From an uncultured Bacteroidales bacterium (GTDB taxonomy: Bacteria; Bacteroidota; Bacteroidia; Bacteroidales; UBA932), in the NCBI GenBank assembly GCA_945870315.1, contig CAMBRR010000012.1, forward strand, positions 1 to 36,809: a DNA stretch of 36,809 nt. Direction: 5' to 3'. A model generated the notes under the pieces. It had not been told where the DNA came from, searched no databases, and saw only the letters and a program-made list of their open reading frames with translations. The translations under genes were made by a program, and so were the position numbers. Positions 24,279 through 33,223 of this stretch are shown in pieces. Numbering within the stretch: the stretch's first letter is position 1; each line of letters opens with the position of its first letter.

Positions 24279-25760
24279 TTATTCAGCTTCCGGAATATTG
24301 GCAAGAACGGCCTGAAGGAAGGTCCAGCACTTCTCCACTGAAGGAATATTTGCTCTTTCATCAGGAGAATGAGGGCTCATCAGGGTAGGACCGCAGGAAA
24401 TCATATCCCAATCCGGATATGTTCCGCCAAGGATTCCGCACTCCAGTCCTGCGTGTATGGCCATTACAGCAGGTTCTTTTCCGAACAAATCGTTGTAAAC
24501 CTTTTTCATTGTTGAGAGTATCCTGGACGAAGCATTCGGTGCCCATCCTGAGTACCCTCCTGTAAGTTCCACTTCACAGCCTGCCAGACGGAATACACTG
24601 CTGATCTTCTCAGCAAGAGCCTCTTTAGCTGAATCAACCGAACTTCTCATAAGGGTGCTTACCTTGAACTCTCCACGATAGATGGATACCATAGCCATAT
24701 TGTTGGAAGTTTCCACCAATCCCGGCATCTGGTCGCTCATCCTTTCAACTCCGTCAGGACAAGCCAGGACAGCCTGAACGAAACGTGCAGCCGCAGAAGG
24801 CTCGACATACAGACAATCCTGAGGATCGCATTCACCGCCATCACACACATAAGGATGGAAAGAAATGGATGCATCCGGATCAGTTACCTTGTACTCCTCC
24901 TTTATTACAGAAGCAAGACGCTCCACTACAGCCTTTGCAGCAGCCTCTTTTGAAGGATCCACATAAACGGTAACAAAAGCTTCACGAGGAATGGCATTAC
25001 GAAGTGTACCTCCCTCAAAATCAACAAGTTTAACACCGGCTTCTGTCATCAGCGCCCATACCAGACGGGCAGCAACCTTGTTGGCATTTGCACGGCAAAG
25101 AATGATATCCATTCCGGAATGTCCACCCTTGAAACCTTTCACATCAAGGCTGTAGCAAAGCCAGCCTTCCGGCTCCTCGCATCTTTGATAAGAAGCCTTG
25201 GCAGTGAAATCCATTCCACCAGCGCAACCAACATAAAGTTCACCCTCTGTTTCTGAATCCAGATTGATAAGAATCTTTCCTTTAAGAAGTCCCGGTTTGA
25301 GGAAGTTTGCACCGGTCATTCCGGTCTCCTCATCCATTGTAATGAGAACCTCCAGAGGGCCGTGCTTGATCGTGTCTGACTGAAGAACTGACATTGCCAT
25401 AGCAACACCTAGACCGTTGTCAGCCCCAAGAGTGGTTCCCTTGGCCTTTACCCAATCACCATCAATCCAGGTCTGTATAGGGTCCTTCTCAAAATCGTGC
25501 ACGGTATCGGCATTCTTCTGCGGAACCATATCAATATGTCCCTGAAGGATTACACCAGTGAGATGTTCCATACCGGGAGTAGCCGGCTTGCGGATTATCA
25601 CATTTCCGATTTCATCCCTATATGTCTCCAAACCCAGAGATTTGCCGAATTCATACATAAAGTCAATCGCCTTCCCCTCTTTCTTGGAAGGACGAGGTAT
25701 CTGTGTGAGAGAATAGAAATTGTTCCACACTGATTTTGGTTCAAGATCTTTGATAGTCAT
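24279..25760 (-). CDS. pepD: Aminoacyl-histidine dipeptidase (PepD, M20 family)
   Basis: 493 residues, full length. Metal ligands of the M20 fold are in place: H75 and D77 in QGHIDMVP, bridging D114 in LGADNGLG, and the DEETG motif (E144 general base, E145 ligand) typical of the PepD branch, with a lid/dimer domain between about 210 and 400. It hydrolyses Xaa-His and other dipeptides in the cytoplasm. Last gene of a minus-strand unit after the acyltransferase and DUF4831 genes, and close to the POT peptide transporter, which would supply its dipeptides. It ends at the hairpin shared with rnpB. Confidence 0.96.
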   Translation of the reverse strand: MTIKDLEPKSVWNNFYSLTQIPRPSKKEGKAIDFMYEFGKSLGLETYRDEIGNVIIRKPATPGMEHLTGVILQGHIDMVPQKNADTVHDFEKDPIQTWIDGDWVKAKGTTLGADNGLGVAMAMSVLQSDTIKHGPLEVLITMDEETGMTGANFLKPGLLKGKILINLDSETEGELYVGCAGGMDFTAKASYQRCEEPEGWLCYSLDVKGFKGGHSGMDIILCRANANKVAARLVWALMTEAGVKLVDFEGGTLRNAIPREAFVTVYVDPSKEAAAKAVVERLASVIKEEYKVTDPDASISFHPYVCDGGECDPQDCLYVEPSAAARFVQAVLACPDGVERMSDQMPGLVETSNNMAMVSIYRGEFKVSTLMRSSVDSAKEALAEKISSVFRLAGCEVELTGGYSGWAPNASSRILSTMKKVYNDLFGKEPAVMAIHAGLECGILGGTYPDWDMISCGPTLMSPHSPDERANIPSVEKCWTFLQAVLANIPEAE

Positions 25761-25779
25761 ATTGTTGTCAATTACTTAA

Positions 25780-25814
25780 ATTATTTCGAGATTATTAATT
25801 ATTTCGAAATTATT
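25780..25814. repeat. 17-base tandem duplication across the DUF4831 stop codon
   Basis: ATTATTTCGAGATTATT (25780-25796) and ATTATTTCGAAATTATT (25798-25814) differ at one base and lie one base apart. The second copy encodes the last residues and stop of the DUF4831 protein; the first lies in the leader of pepD. It looks like a simple duplication. Confidence 0.6.
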
Positions 25815-26854
25815 GTGTTTACAGGCAGAACACATTCCTGACCTAGTTGATAAATTGGAATACGCGTCTGCATCAAGAGTTCCTGGCCGATAAGAACCTT
25901 TACCTGGCACATCGCAGGGATGCGATAATGGGCCAAAACAGCCTTCTTGTCCTTTTCTGCTGCTTCGACGACCGGTTCAGAGAAATTCTGAGGAACAATC
26001 TCCATCACGACAGGCTTGCCGGAAAGATTCTCCGCAGGGACGAGCCCCGCAGTATCAGAAAGCCGGAAGGCAATGTACATCTGGTTTTCCTTGTCGGACT
26101 GAGGCACGACCTCGAACTTCATCTTCTGGGTTTTGAATTCACTGTATCCCGTAAACAATGTCATATATTCCTGCTCAAGACGGGTAAGTTCTGCAATTGC
26201 AGCCCCCATAGCAGCTCCACTGTATGTAGCATCTGTGTCTCCTGTAACAATCTGAAGACGCTGTTTGCGCAGTTTCAATATCATTTCAGCGGTCTCGGCA
26301 GCCTTTTTCTCCGGAGTTTTCTCTACAATAACGCTCTGCTGCACAGCCACAGTCCCGTTGGAATGCTCATCGCTCTTGTACAAAGTCGTATATTCGGATG
26401 TCAGATTTGAAGAAATGCCTTTTCCTGAAAAATCAGCCCCTCCTGACTTTGGGAAACGCCACATTGTGCCTTCACCGAAATTGGCATCTGCAAAAGAAAC
26501 CAGGCCAGCTGATGAAAGTTTAAGGAATGTGGCATCAATATCACCTTTCTTAACCTGGATGCTATAGCGTCTGCTCTGGTCAGCTTCCACATATGGAGTC
26601 ATACTCAGGCTGGTTACGGTAACAGTTGTGGCATCTTTCTGGCGGGCCTTGATACCGAGATATTTTTCAGCATATTTAGCATATGGACCGGCATAGAAGG
26701 TCTCCTGCTGGGCTTCCACATCCATCACTATGGAGGTAGCAGGCAGGCAATAGGTAAGAAATCCCAAGTCTTCAGTGGACTTCTGTTGTGCCGAAACCGC
26801 TGCTGAGCCAAAGAGCAGGGCGGCAATTGCAATTCCTTGTGTCAACTTTCTCAT
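25799..26854 (-). CDS. DUF4831-family exported protein
   Basis: 351 residues from the ATG at 26854, which opens a signal peptide (MRKLTQGIAIAALLFGSAAVSA, cut before QQ). An upstream in-frame ATG would overlap the preceding gene's end and is rejected. The mature N-terminus (LTYCLPATSIVMDVEAQQETFYAGPYAKYAEKYLGI) is the conserved opening of the Bacteroidota-specific DUF4831 family, whose function is not known. No catalytic motif or membrane segment is visible; the protein should be periplasmic or outer-membrane associated. A glutamine at the predicted mature N-terminus would suit the glutaminyl cyclase encoded in this window. It lies 17 bases after a lipid A-type acyltransferase and 38 bases before pepD. 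Confidence 0.8.
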   Translation of the reverse strand: MRKLTQGIAIAALLFGSAAVSAQQKSTEDLGFLTYCLPATSIVMDVEAQQETFYAGPYAKYAEKYLGIKARQKDATTVTVTSLSMTPYVEADQSRRYSIQVKKGDIDATFLKLSSAGLVSFADANFGEGTMWRFPKSGGADFSGKGISSNLTSEYTTLYKSDEHSNGTVAVQQSVIVEKTPEKKAAETAEMILKLRKQRLQIVTGDTDATYSGAAMGAAIAELTRLEQEYMTLFTGYSEFKTQKMKFEVVPQSDKENQMYIAFRLSDTAGLVPAENLSGKPVVMEIVPQNFSEPVVEAAEKDKKAVLAHYRIPAMCQVKVLIGQELLMQTRIPIYQLGQECVLPVNTIISK

Positions 26855-26871
26855 AATAATAATTTTATGTG

Positions 26872-27780
26872 TTATTTCCATCTTTTATGCGACCAGAGCC
26901 AGTTCTCCGGACATTCACATATATCCTTCTCCAGCAAGTCGAAATATTTTCTGATCAGAACTCCCGGTTCAATCTTGGAGGCATCCTCACACAACTTGGT
27001 GAAAATCAGCCTGTAATGTCCTCTTTCCTCCCTGCGCATATTCATATATACCACAGCGTGCCCAAGTTTATGTGCAGCAGCAAGGCTTCCAAGCATACCC
27101 TTCGTTGGCTGATTAAGGAACATCCCCACATCATACGGAGATGAGCCATAATAGGGATATTGGTCTGCTATGTAGATATATAACATCTTCTCGTCCTTGT
27201 GCTTCAGAACATATCTCAGGATGTTCGAAGTCTCAACCTCTGTCGAAGTCCCTTCCCTCTCAAGAGGGGCAATCCTGTTCAGTGCAAAGAACTCATCTGA
27301 CACCTTGCTGGAAAGTTTCTTGTACACCACCCTGACACTTTCTTCAGAGATGTTCATAAGCCTTCCGTCATCAGTCTTGTAACTACACACTCCTCCAATA
27401 ATCTCCCAGTTTCCGAGATGAGAATAAAGCATTGTCACAGAAGGAGATGAGGCTAATGCAAGATTCAGGATATCAGGATTTTCGACTGTTACTATGCGGG
27501 CTTTGTCAAGCCTCTTGTAATCACTTGCCCCGTACCATATGGTTTCAGCGATGATTTCGCCGAGATGACGGTAAAACCTATCGTATATCTTTTTCAGGTC
27601 TTTGTATTTCATTTGCGGGAACGCCCTTGAAAGGTTGACCATCACGACATCCGCCCTGTATTTCATTATATTTTTTGCAAACCAACTTAAAAAATCTCCT
27701 ACGGCATAATGGAAGCCAAGCGGCAGAGAGCCGAACATTTTAACCATTCCCCGGAGGGCTCGCGCACTGAAACTGCTCAT
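26872..27780 (-). CDS. Lipid A biosynthesis acyltransferase (LpxL/HtrB-like lysophospholipid acyltransferase)
   Basis: 302 residues. The acyltransferase box YSHLGNWE contains the catalytic His121 and Glu126 of the HX4E arrangement used by the LpxL/LpxM family. The N-terminal segment (about 15-40) is hydrophobic and would hold the protein to the inner membrane. Conserved DVVMVNLSRAFPQ and ADQYPYYGSSPYDVGMFLNQPT segments fit the same family. It transfers an acyl chain to Kdo-lipid A or a related lipid; the exact acceptor cannot be read from sequence. First gene of its minus-strand unit, with a -7 box about 62 bases upstream and divergent from the POT transporter. A role with lpxB in lipid A assembly is likely. 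Confidence 0.9.
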   Translation of the reverse strand: MSSFSARALRGMVKMFGSLPLGFHYAVGDFLSWFAKNIMKYRADVVMVNLSRAFPQMKYKDLKKIYDRFYRHLGEIIAETIWYGASDYKRLDKARIVTVENPDILNLALASSPSVTMLYSHLGNWEIIGGVCSYKTDDGRLMNISEESVRVVYKKLSSKVSDEFFALNRIAPLEREGTSTEVETSNILRYVLKHKDEKMLYIYIADQYPYYGSSPYDVGMFLNQPTKGMLGSLAAAHKLGHAVVYMNMRREERGHYRLIFTKLCEDASKIEPGVLIRKYFDLLEKDICECPENWLWSHKRWK

Positions 27781-27841
27781 TTACAATACAATATATAATC
27801 AAAATAAAATCAAACCAACATTTGCCGCATTTCCGACTCAA

Positions 27842-27849
27842 CAAATATA
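27842..27849 (-). promoter_or_regulatory. Promoter -7 box of the acyltransferase-DUF4831-pepD unit
   Basis: TATATTTG on the minus strand, 61 bases before the acyltransferase ATG. Confidence 0.6.
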
Positions 27850-27896
27850 TCAATTTTCTTTTTCTTTCAGTCATTTCTAGTCTTTAATCTTTTTAT

Positions 27897-27904
27897 TATA
27901 TTTG
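27897..27904 (+). promoter_or_regulatory. Promoter -7 box of the POT transporter
   Basis: TATATTTG on the plus strand, 29 bases before the ATG at 27934. No clear -33 element is seen. Confidence 0.65.
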
Positions 27905-27933
27905 CAGAATTATTAAAACAAAGCAAAACAATT

Positions 27934-29505
27934 ATGTTCAAAGGTCAACCTAAAGGATTGTTCGCCCTCGCCCTTGCCAACACCGGTGAGCGCTTTGGCT
28001 ATTACACTATGCTGGCCATCCTCACCCTGCTGATGCAGGCCCGTTTCGGATGGAGCGAAGCTGCCGCCGGTCAAGTATATGCGATATTTCTTGCCGGCGT
28101 TTATTTTATGCCTCTTATAGGAGGTATCATTGCTGACAAGATTGGCTATGGAAAATGCGTCGTCATCGGAATCACTGTAATGTTCCTTGGCTACCTCTCG
28201 CTTGCGCTTCCGGCAGGCAACGATCTCACTGCAAAGCTGGTGATGTTCGGAGGCCTAGCCCTTGTAGCCATAGGTACAGGATTGTTCAAAGGTAACTTGC
28301 AGGTGCTTGTTGGAAACCTCTATGACGATCCGAAATATTCTGCAAAAAGGGATTCGGCATTCAGCCTTTTCTATATGGCCATCAACATAGGCGCAATGTT
28401 CGCCCCTTCAATGGCAAGGAAGATTACCGAAGTGATGCTGAACAAATCAGGCTTCGTGTACGATGCTGCGAATACAGACCCGGCATACCTTGATGCTCTA
28501 TCAGGTGCATACGGACTATGTTTCGGCGTTGCCTGCATCTCTCTCATCCTTTCGGTTGCCATATACTTCGGTTGCAGAAAGTGGTTCAAGCACGCTGACG
28601 TGACTGCAAAACAGGCCAAGGAAGCTGCTGCCCCAGTCGAGGAACTGACTCCAAAGCAGACAAAAGACCGTCTGGTTGCCCTCTTCCTGGTGTTCGCAGT
28701 AGTTATTTTCTTCTGGATGGCATTCCACCAGAATGGCGCAGCTCTCACCTTCTTTGCGAAAAAATACACCAACCTTACTGTAAGCGGTCCGATGAGGATA
28801 GGGTTCAACATCTGGAGCCTCGCGCTTATCGCCGCATCAGTTTATACTATTTTCTCAGTATTTCAGTCTGAGACCAAACGAGGCAAGATTGTTTCAGGAT
28901 GCGTGACCGCAGCGCTTTGGGCAGGAGCCTTCGGACTTTTCTACTTTATGCCTGACCCTGTCAACGCCCAGCCATCCGACTTCCAGCAGTTCAACCCGTT
29001 CTTCGTAGTAGCCCTCACACCATTCTCAATGGCGCTTTTCGGTGCTCTTGCCAAGAAAGGCAAAGAGCCTTCCGCACCAAAGAAGATTGCGCTTGGAATG
29101 CTTGTAGCAGCACTCGGATTCGCCATCATAACCCTGGCATCTTTCGGCCTTACATCTCCGATGGACCTGGAACAGAACGAGACACAGAGCATTCTGAGTC
29201 CGGGCTGGCTTATTTCCACTTATCTCACCCTCACATTCGCAGAACTGCTGCTCTCTCCTATGGGAATATCTTTCGTATCCAAGGTAGCGCCTCCTAAATA
29301 CAAGGGAATGATGATGGGATGCTGGTTCGCTGCAACTGCAATCGGCAACTACCTCAGTTCAATTCCTTCAATGCTGTGGAACAAGATTCCTCTTATGGCA
29401 AACTGGGGCATTCTCATCGCTCTCTGCCTCATAGCAGCCCTGATAATGTTCGCGCTTATGAAGAAGATTGAAGCGGCGACAGGAGAAAATTCAGCAAAAG
29501 CATAA
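27934..29505 (+). CDS. POT/PTR2-family proton-dependent oligopeptide transporter
   Basis: A 523-residue inner-membrane major-facilitator protein with 12 or more hydrophobic segments. PTR2 signatures are clear: NTGERFGYY in helix 1 (residues 16-24), FYMAINIGAMFAP near 149, and FWMAFHQNGAALTFF near 260. The family imports di- and tripeptides with protons. In the usual ExxERFxYY motif the first Glu, part of proton coupling, is Asn16 here; the second Glu (E19) and Arg20 are kept. It has its own promoter box and is followed after 37 bases by PFOR on the same strand. Proximity to pepD, divergently transcribed, suggests peptide import and use, but they are not co-transcribed. Confidence 0.94.
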   Translation: MFKGQPKGLFALALANTGERFGYYTMLAILTLLMQARFGWSEAAAGQVYAIFLAGVYFMPLIGGIIADKIGYGKCVVIGITVMFLGYLSLALPAGNDLTAKLVMFGGLALVAIGTGLFKGNLQVLVGNLYDDPKYSAKRDSAFSLFYMAINIGAMFAPSMARKITEVMLNKSGFVYDAANTDPAYLDALSGAYGLCFGVACISLILSVAIYFGCRKWFKHADVTAKQAKEAAAPVEELTPKQTKDRLVALFLVFAVVIFFWMAFHQNGAALTFFAKKYTNLTVSGPMRIGFNIWSLALIAASVYTIFSVFQSETKRGKIVSGCVTAALWAGAFGLFYFMPDPVNAQPSDFQQFNPFFVVALTPFSMALFGALAKKGKEPSAPKKIALGMLVAALGFAIITLASFGLTSPMDLEQNETQSILSPGWLISTYLTLTFAELLLSPMGISFVSKVAPPKYKGMMMGCWFAATAIGNYLSSIPSMLWNKIPLMANWGILIALCLIAALIMFALMKKIEAATGENSAKA

Positions 29506-29542
29506 CATTTTACTTCAACATAACATAAACTTATAAACAATT

Positions 29543-32500
29543 ATGGCAAACGAAAAAAAATTCGTCACTTGTGACGGTAACTGGGCAGCTGCTCACATCG
29601 CCTATCTTTTCAGCGAGCATGCAGCAATCTACCCTATCACCCCGTCGTCAACTATGGCAGAATATGTTGACGAGTGGGCGGCTCAGGGAAAAAAGAACCT
29701 CTTCGGTGAGGTTGTAAAAGTAACTGAGATGCAAAGTGAGGGTGGTGCTGCAGGTGCAGTTCACGGTTCACTTCAGGCAGGTGCGCTTACAACTACATTT
29801 ACGGCATCACAGGGACTTCTCCTGATGATTCCTAATATGTATAAGATTGCCGGAGAACTTCTCCCTACCGTATTCCACGTGTCTGCCAGGGCTCTTGCAT
29901 CACACGCACTTTCTATCTTTGGTGACCACCAGGACGTAATGGCCTGCCGTCAGACCGGTTTCGCAATGCTTGCCTCTGCTTCTGTTCAGGAAGCCCTTGA
30001 CATGGCAGCTGTAGCCCACCTGTCAACTATCAAGTCAAGCGTTCCTTTCATTCATTTCTTCGACGGCTTCCGTACTTCTCACGAAATCCAGAAAATAGAA
30101 CTCATCGATGAGGCAGCCCTCAAGGGTATGATAAGCACCAAATCCCTTGCTAAATTCAGGGCAAAGGCACTTTCTCCAGATGCTCCTGTAACCCGCGGTA
30201 CTGCACAGAATGCTGACGTTTACTTCCAGGCTCGTGAAGCTTGCAACCAGTACTACGACGCAGTTCCGGATATCGTTGCAAGATATATGGGTGAAATCAG
30301 CGAACTCACCGGCCGCGAATATCGTCCGTTCGACTACTACGGAGATCCTGAGGCTGAGCACGTTATCGTTGCAATGGGTTCTGTTACAGAGACTATCAAG
30401 GAAACCATCGACTATCTGGAAGCTCAGGGCAAGAAGGTCGGCGTGATGATTGTTCGCCTCTACAGACCATTCTCTGCAAAATACTTTATGAAAGCTCTGC
30501 CTAAGAGTGTAAAGAGAATAGCTGTCATCGACAGGACCAAAGAACCTGGTTCAGTTGGAGAGCCTCTCCTTCTTGATGTCAAAGCTCTCTTCCAGGGTGT
30601 GGAAAATGCTCCGCTTGTAATCGGTGGCCGTTATGGTCTGTCTTCTAAGGACACAACTCCTGCTCAGATCGTTTCAATATATGAGAATCTCGCTCTCGCT
30701 GAGCCTAAGGACGGATTCACCCTCGGCATCGTGGACGACCTCACATTCAAGTCACTCCCGGCAAAAGAGGAAATTTCCATCGTTAAGCCTGGTACTACAG
30801 AGTGCAAATTCTATGGTCTTGGTTCAGATGGTACTGTTGGTGCCAACAAGAACACCATCAAAATCATCGGTGACCATACACCTAAATACTGCCAGGGATA
30901 TTTCGACTATGACTCCAAGAAATCAGGCGGATATACCTGCTCACACCTCCGTTTCGGAGACTCCCCTATCAAGGCTCCATATCTTGTCAGCACCCCTGAC
31001 TTCGTTGCTTGCCACGTTCCTTCATACCTCACGAAATATGACGTGCTTAAGGGCATCAAGGAAAACGGTACTCTCCTTCTGAACAGCCTTTGGGACGAGG
31101 AAGAAACCCTCAAGAGGATTCCGGATCACGTAAAAGCTATCATCGGCAAAAAGAACATCACCCTCTACATCATCAACGCCACCAAGATTGCAGCAGAAAT
31201 CGGTCTGGGCGGAAGGACCAACACCATCCTCCAGAGCGCATTCTTCAAGATTACAGGCATCATTCCTTACGAGGAGGCTGTATCTTATATGAAGGCTGCC
31301 ATTGTCAAGAGTTACGGCAAGAAAGGTGAGAACGTGGTCAATATGAACTACGCAGCCGTTGACAGAGGAGGTGAGTATGTAAAGGTTGAGATTCCGGCAG
31401 ACTGGAAAGACATTACAGCCAAATTCGAGAATCCGAACAAGGACCGCCTTGCTCCGGCTTTCGTAAAGGAGATTGCTGACGTTGTAAATGCTCAGTGCGG
31501 CGACACCCTTCCTGTAAGCGTATTCAAGGATCAGGCTGACGGAACAATTCCTGCCGGTACCACCGCTTATGAAAAACGTGGAGTTGCTGTCAAAGTTCCT
31601 GAGTGGCAGGCTGAGAACTGTATCCAGTGTAACAACTGCGCATTTGTCTGCCCTCACGCAGCAATCCGTCCATTCCTTTTGACAGACGAAGAAGCAGCCG
31701 CTGCTCCTGCAGGCCTTAAGACTCAGCAGGGCAAGGCAGTATTCAAAGAATACAAGTTCGCTATCTCCGTTTCCGTTATGGACTGTACAGGTTGCGGCAA
31801 CTGTGCCGATGTATGTCCTGCAAAGGAGAAGGCTCTCGTGATGAAGCCGCTTGACACTCAGGTTGCAGAGCAGGCCAACTTCGACTATCTCCACTCACAC
31901 GTTGGATACAAGGAAGGCGTACAGAACAAGGCTGCCAATGTCAAGAATGCTCAGTTCGCACAGCCTCTGTTTGAATTCTCTGGAGCCTGCGCAGGTTGTG
32001 GTGAAACACCATATATCAAGACCATCACCCAGCTCTTCGGTGACCATATGATGATTGCCAATGCGACTGGATGTTCTTCAATCTACGGCGCTTCATTCCC
32101 TGCTGCTCCATATTGCACCAATGCAGAAGGACACGGTCCGGCTTGGGCAAACTCACTCTTCGAGGACTTCTGCGAGTTCGGTCTCGGTATGAAACTCGGT
32201 TCCGACAGGGCTCGTGCTACCGTTGCACGCCTTATGGAAGAGGGTATCGCATGCTCTTGCTGCTCAGACCAGATGAAAGCACTCTTCACCAAGTGGCTTG
32301 AGAACAGGAACGACTCCAAGGTTACCCGCGAGGTGGCAGACGAACTGATTCCTCTTTGCGAGGCTTGCGGTTGCGACATCTGCAAACAGCTTGTAGAATA
32401 CAAGACATTCATTCCTGCACGCAGCCAGTGGATTATCGGCGGTGACGGTGCTTCTTATGACATCGGATACGGCGGACTTGACCACGTGCTCGCATCCGGA

Positions 32501-33070
32501 GAAAATGTGAACATCCTCGTTCTTGATACTGAGGTTTACTCGAATACCGGTGGACAGTCATCAAAGGCTACTCCTGCAGGAGCTATCGCCAAGTTTGCTG
32601 CTTCCGGTAAGAAAGTTCGCAAGAAAGACCTTGGTATGATGGCAATGAGCTATGGTTATGTATATGTTGCACAGGTTGCAATGGGTGCATCCCCAGCTCA
32701 GTACTTCAACGCAATCAAGGAAGCTGAGGCATACGACGGTCCATCCCTCGTAATTGCATACGCACCTTGTATCAACCACGGTCTGAAGGCCGGCATGGGA
32801 CTTAGCCAGAAAGAGGAGAAACTCGCAGTTGAGTGCGGTTACTGGCACCTTTACAGGTTTAACCCTGCACTTGAGGGAACAGACAAGAATCCGTTCACTC
32901 TCGACAGCAAGGAACCTGACTGGAGCAAGTTCCAGGACTTCCTCAAAGGCGAAGTTCGTTTCGCTTCTCTCTACAAGATGTTCCCTGACAAGGCTGGTGA
33001 ACTTCTCCAGAAGACAGAGGAGTTTGCAAAGATCCGTCTTGAGACATACAAGAGACTTGCAGGCAAATAA
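29543..33070 (+). CDS. nifJ: Pyruvate:ferredoxin (flavodoxin) oxidoreductase, single-chain
   Basis: 1175 residues, the full fused form. Domain order: pyrimidine-binding domain with YPITPSSTMAEYVDEWA (from about 31) and TFTASQGLLLMIPN; the domain II region around IDRTKEPGSVGEPL; the gamma domain; two 4Fe-4S clusters, CIQCNNCAFVCP (near 693) and CTGCGNCADVCP (near 748); and the C-terminal TPP/Mg domain with CAGCGETPY, ATGCSSIYG and GDGASYDIGYGG (near 967). It oxidises pyruvate to acetyl-CoA and CO2, reducing ferredoxin, in the cytoplasm, and marks an anaerobic fermentative lifestyle. No -7 box lies in the 37-base gap after the POT gene, so read-through from there is possible. A strong terminator follows. 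Confidence 0.97.
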   Translation: MANEKKFVTCDGNWAAAHIAYLFSEHAAIYPITPSSTMAEYVDEWAAQGKKNLFGEVVKVTEMQSEGGAAGAVHGSLQAGALTTTFTASQGLLLMIPNMYKIAGELLPTVFHVSARALASHALSIFGDHQDVMACRQTGFAMLASASVQEALDMAAVAHLSTIKSSVPFIHFFDGFRTSHEIQKIELIDEAALKGMISTKSLAKFRAKALSPDAPVTRGTAQNADVYFQAREACNQYYDAVPDIVARYMGEISELTGREYRPFDYYGDPEAEHVIVAMGSVTETIKETIDYLEAQGKKVGVMIVRLYRPFSAKYFMKALPKSVKRIAVIDRTKEPGSVGEPLLLDVKALFQGVENAPLVIGGRYGLSSKDTTPAQIVSIYENLALAEPKDGFTLGIVDDLTFKSLPAKEEISIVKPGTTECKFYGLGSDGTVGANKNTIKIIGDHTPKYCQGYFDYDSKKSGGYTCSHLRFGDSPIKAPYLVSTPDFVACHVPSYLTKYDVLKGIKENGTLLLNSLWDEEETLKRIPDHVKAIIGKKNITLYIINATKIAAEIGLGGRTNTILQSAFFKITGIIPYEEAVSYMKAAIVKSYGKKGENVVNMNYAAVDRGGEYVKVEIPADWKDITAKFENPNKDRLAPAFVKEIADVVNAQCGDTLPVSVFKDQADGTIPAGTTAYEKRGVAVKVPEWQAENCIQCNNCAFVCPHAAIRPFLLTDEEAAAAPAGLKTQQGKAVFKEYKFAISVSVMDCTGCGNCADVCPAKEKALVMKPLDTQVAEQANFDYLHSHVGYKEGVQNKAANVKNAQFAQPLFEFSGACAGCGETPYIKTITQLFGDHMMIANATGCSSIYGASFPAAPYCTNAEGHGPAWANSLFEDFCEFGLGMKLGSDRARATVARLMEEGIACSCCSDQMKALFTKWLENRNDSKVTREVADELIPLCEACGCDICKQLVEYKTFIPARSQWIIGGDGASYDIGYGGLDHVLASGENVNILVLDTEVYSNTGGQSSKATPAGAIAKFAASGKKVRKKDLGMMAMSYGYVYVAQVAMGASPAQYFNAIKEAEAYDGPSLVIAYAPCINHGLKAGMGLSQKEEKLAVECGYWHLYRFNPALEGTDKNPFTLDSKEPDWSKFQDFLKGEVRFASLYKMFPDKAGELLQKTEEFAKIRLETYKRLAGK

Positions 33071-33095
33071 TCATTGCCACGCATAAATATAAGAA

Positions 33096-33131
33096 GAGGG
33101 TGACTAAAAAATGAACTTTTTAGTCACCCTC
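33096..33131. terminator. Rho-independent terminator after PFOR
   Basis: GAGGGTGACTAAAAA and TTTTTAGTCACCCTC form a perfect 15-base stem around a six-base loop, with the U-run inside the 3' arm. It follows the PFOR stop by 26 bases. Its arms are almost identical to those at 16796-16833 and to the incomplete copy at the window end. Confidence 0.9.
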
Positions 33132-33168
33132 AATTGTTTTTCTTCGAAAAACAGACCTTCCTAACCCC

Positions 33169-33206
33169 CGTAGACTTTCGTCTACGACCCCTATTAGGGG
33201 TTTTAT
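33169..33206. terminator. Two further hairpins between PFOR and the LysR gene
   Basis: CGTAGAC/GTCTACG (33169-33186, loop TTTC) is followed at once by CCCC/GGGG (33188-33200, loop TATTA) and TTTTAT. The second is terminator-like on the plus strand; on the minus strand the pair may end the LysR transcript. The gap 33071-33223 holds only these structures and the terminator before them. Confidence 0.55.
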
Positions 33207-33223
33207 AAGGTAAATCTATCCCC

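Noticed and set aside
31022..31894. A 290-residue open frame antisense to PFOR
   Set aside because: It lies wholly inside the well-conserved PFOR gene, has no family features or leader, and is explained by the codon bias of the real gene on the other strand.
33131..33223. Stacked inverted repeats as possible ends of an insertion sequence
   Set aside because: There is no transposase or target-site duplication nearby, and the hairpins make sense as terminators between convergent transcripts.
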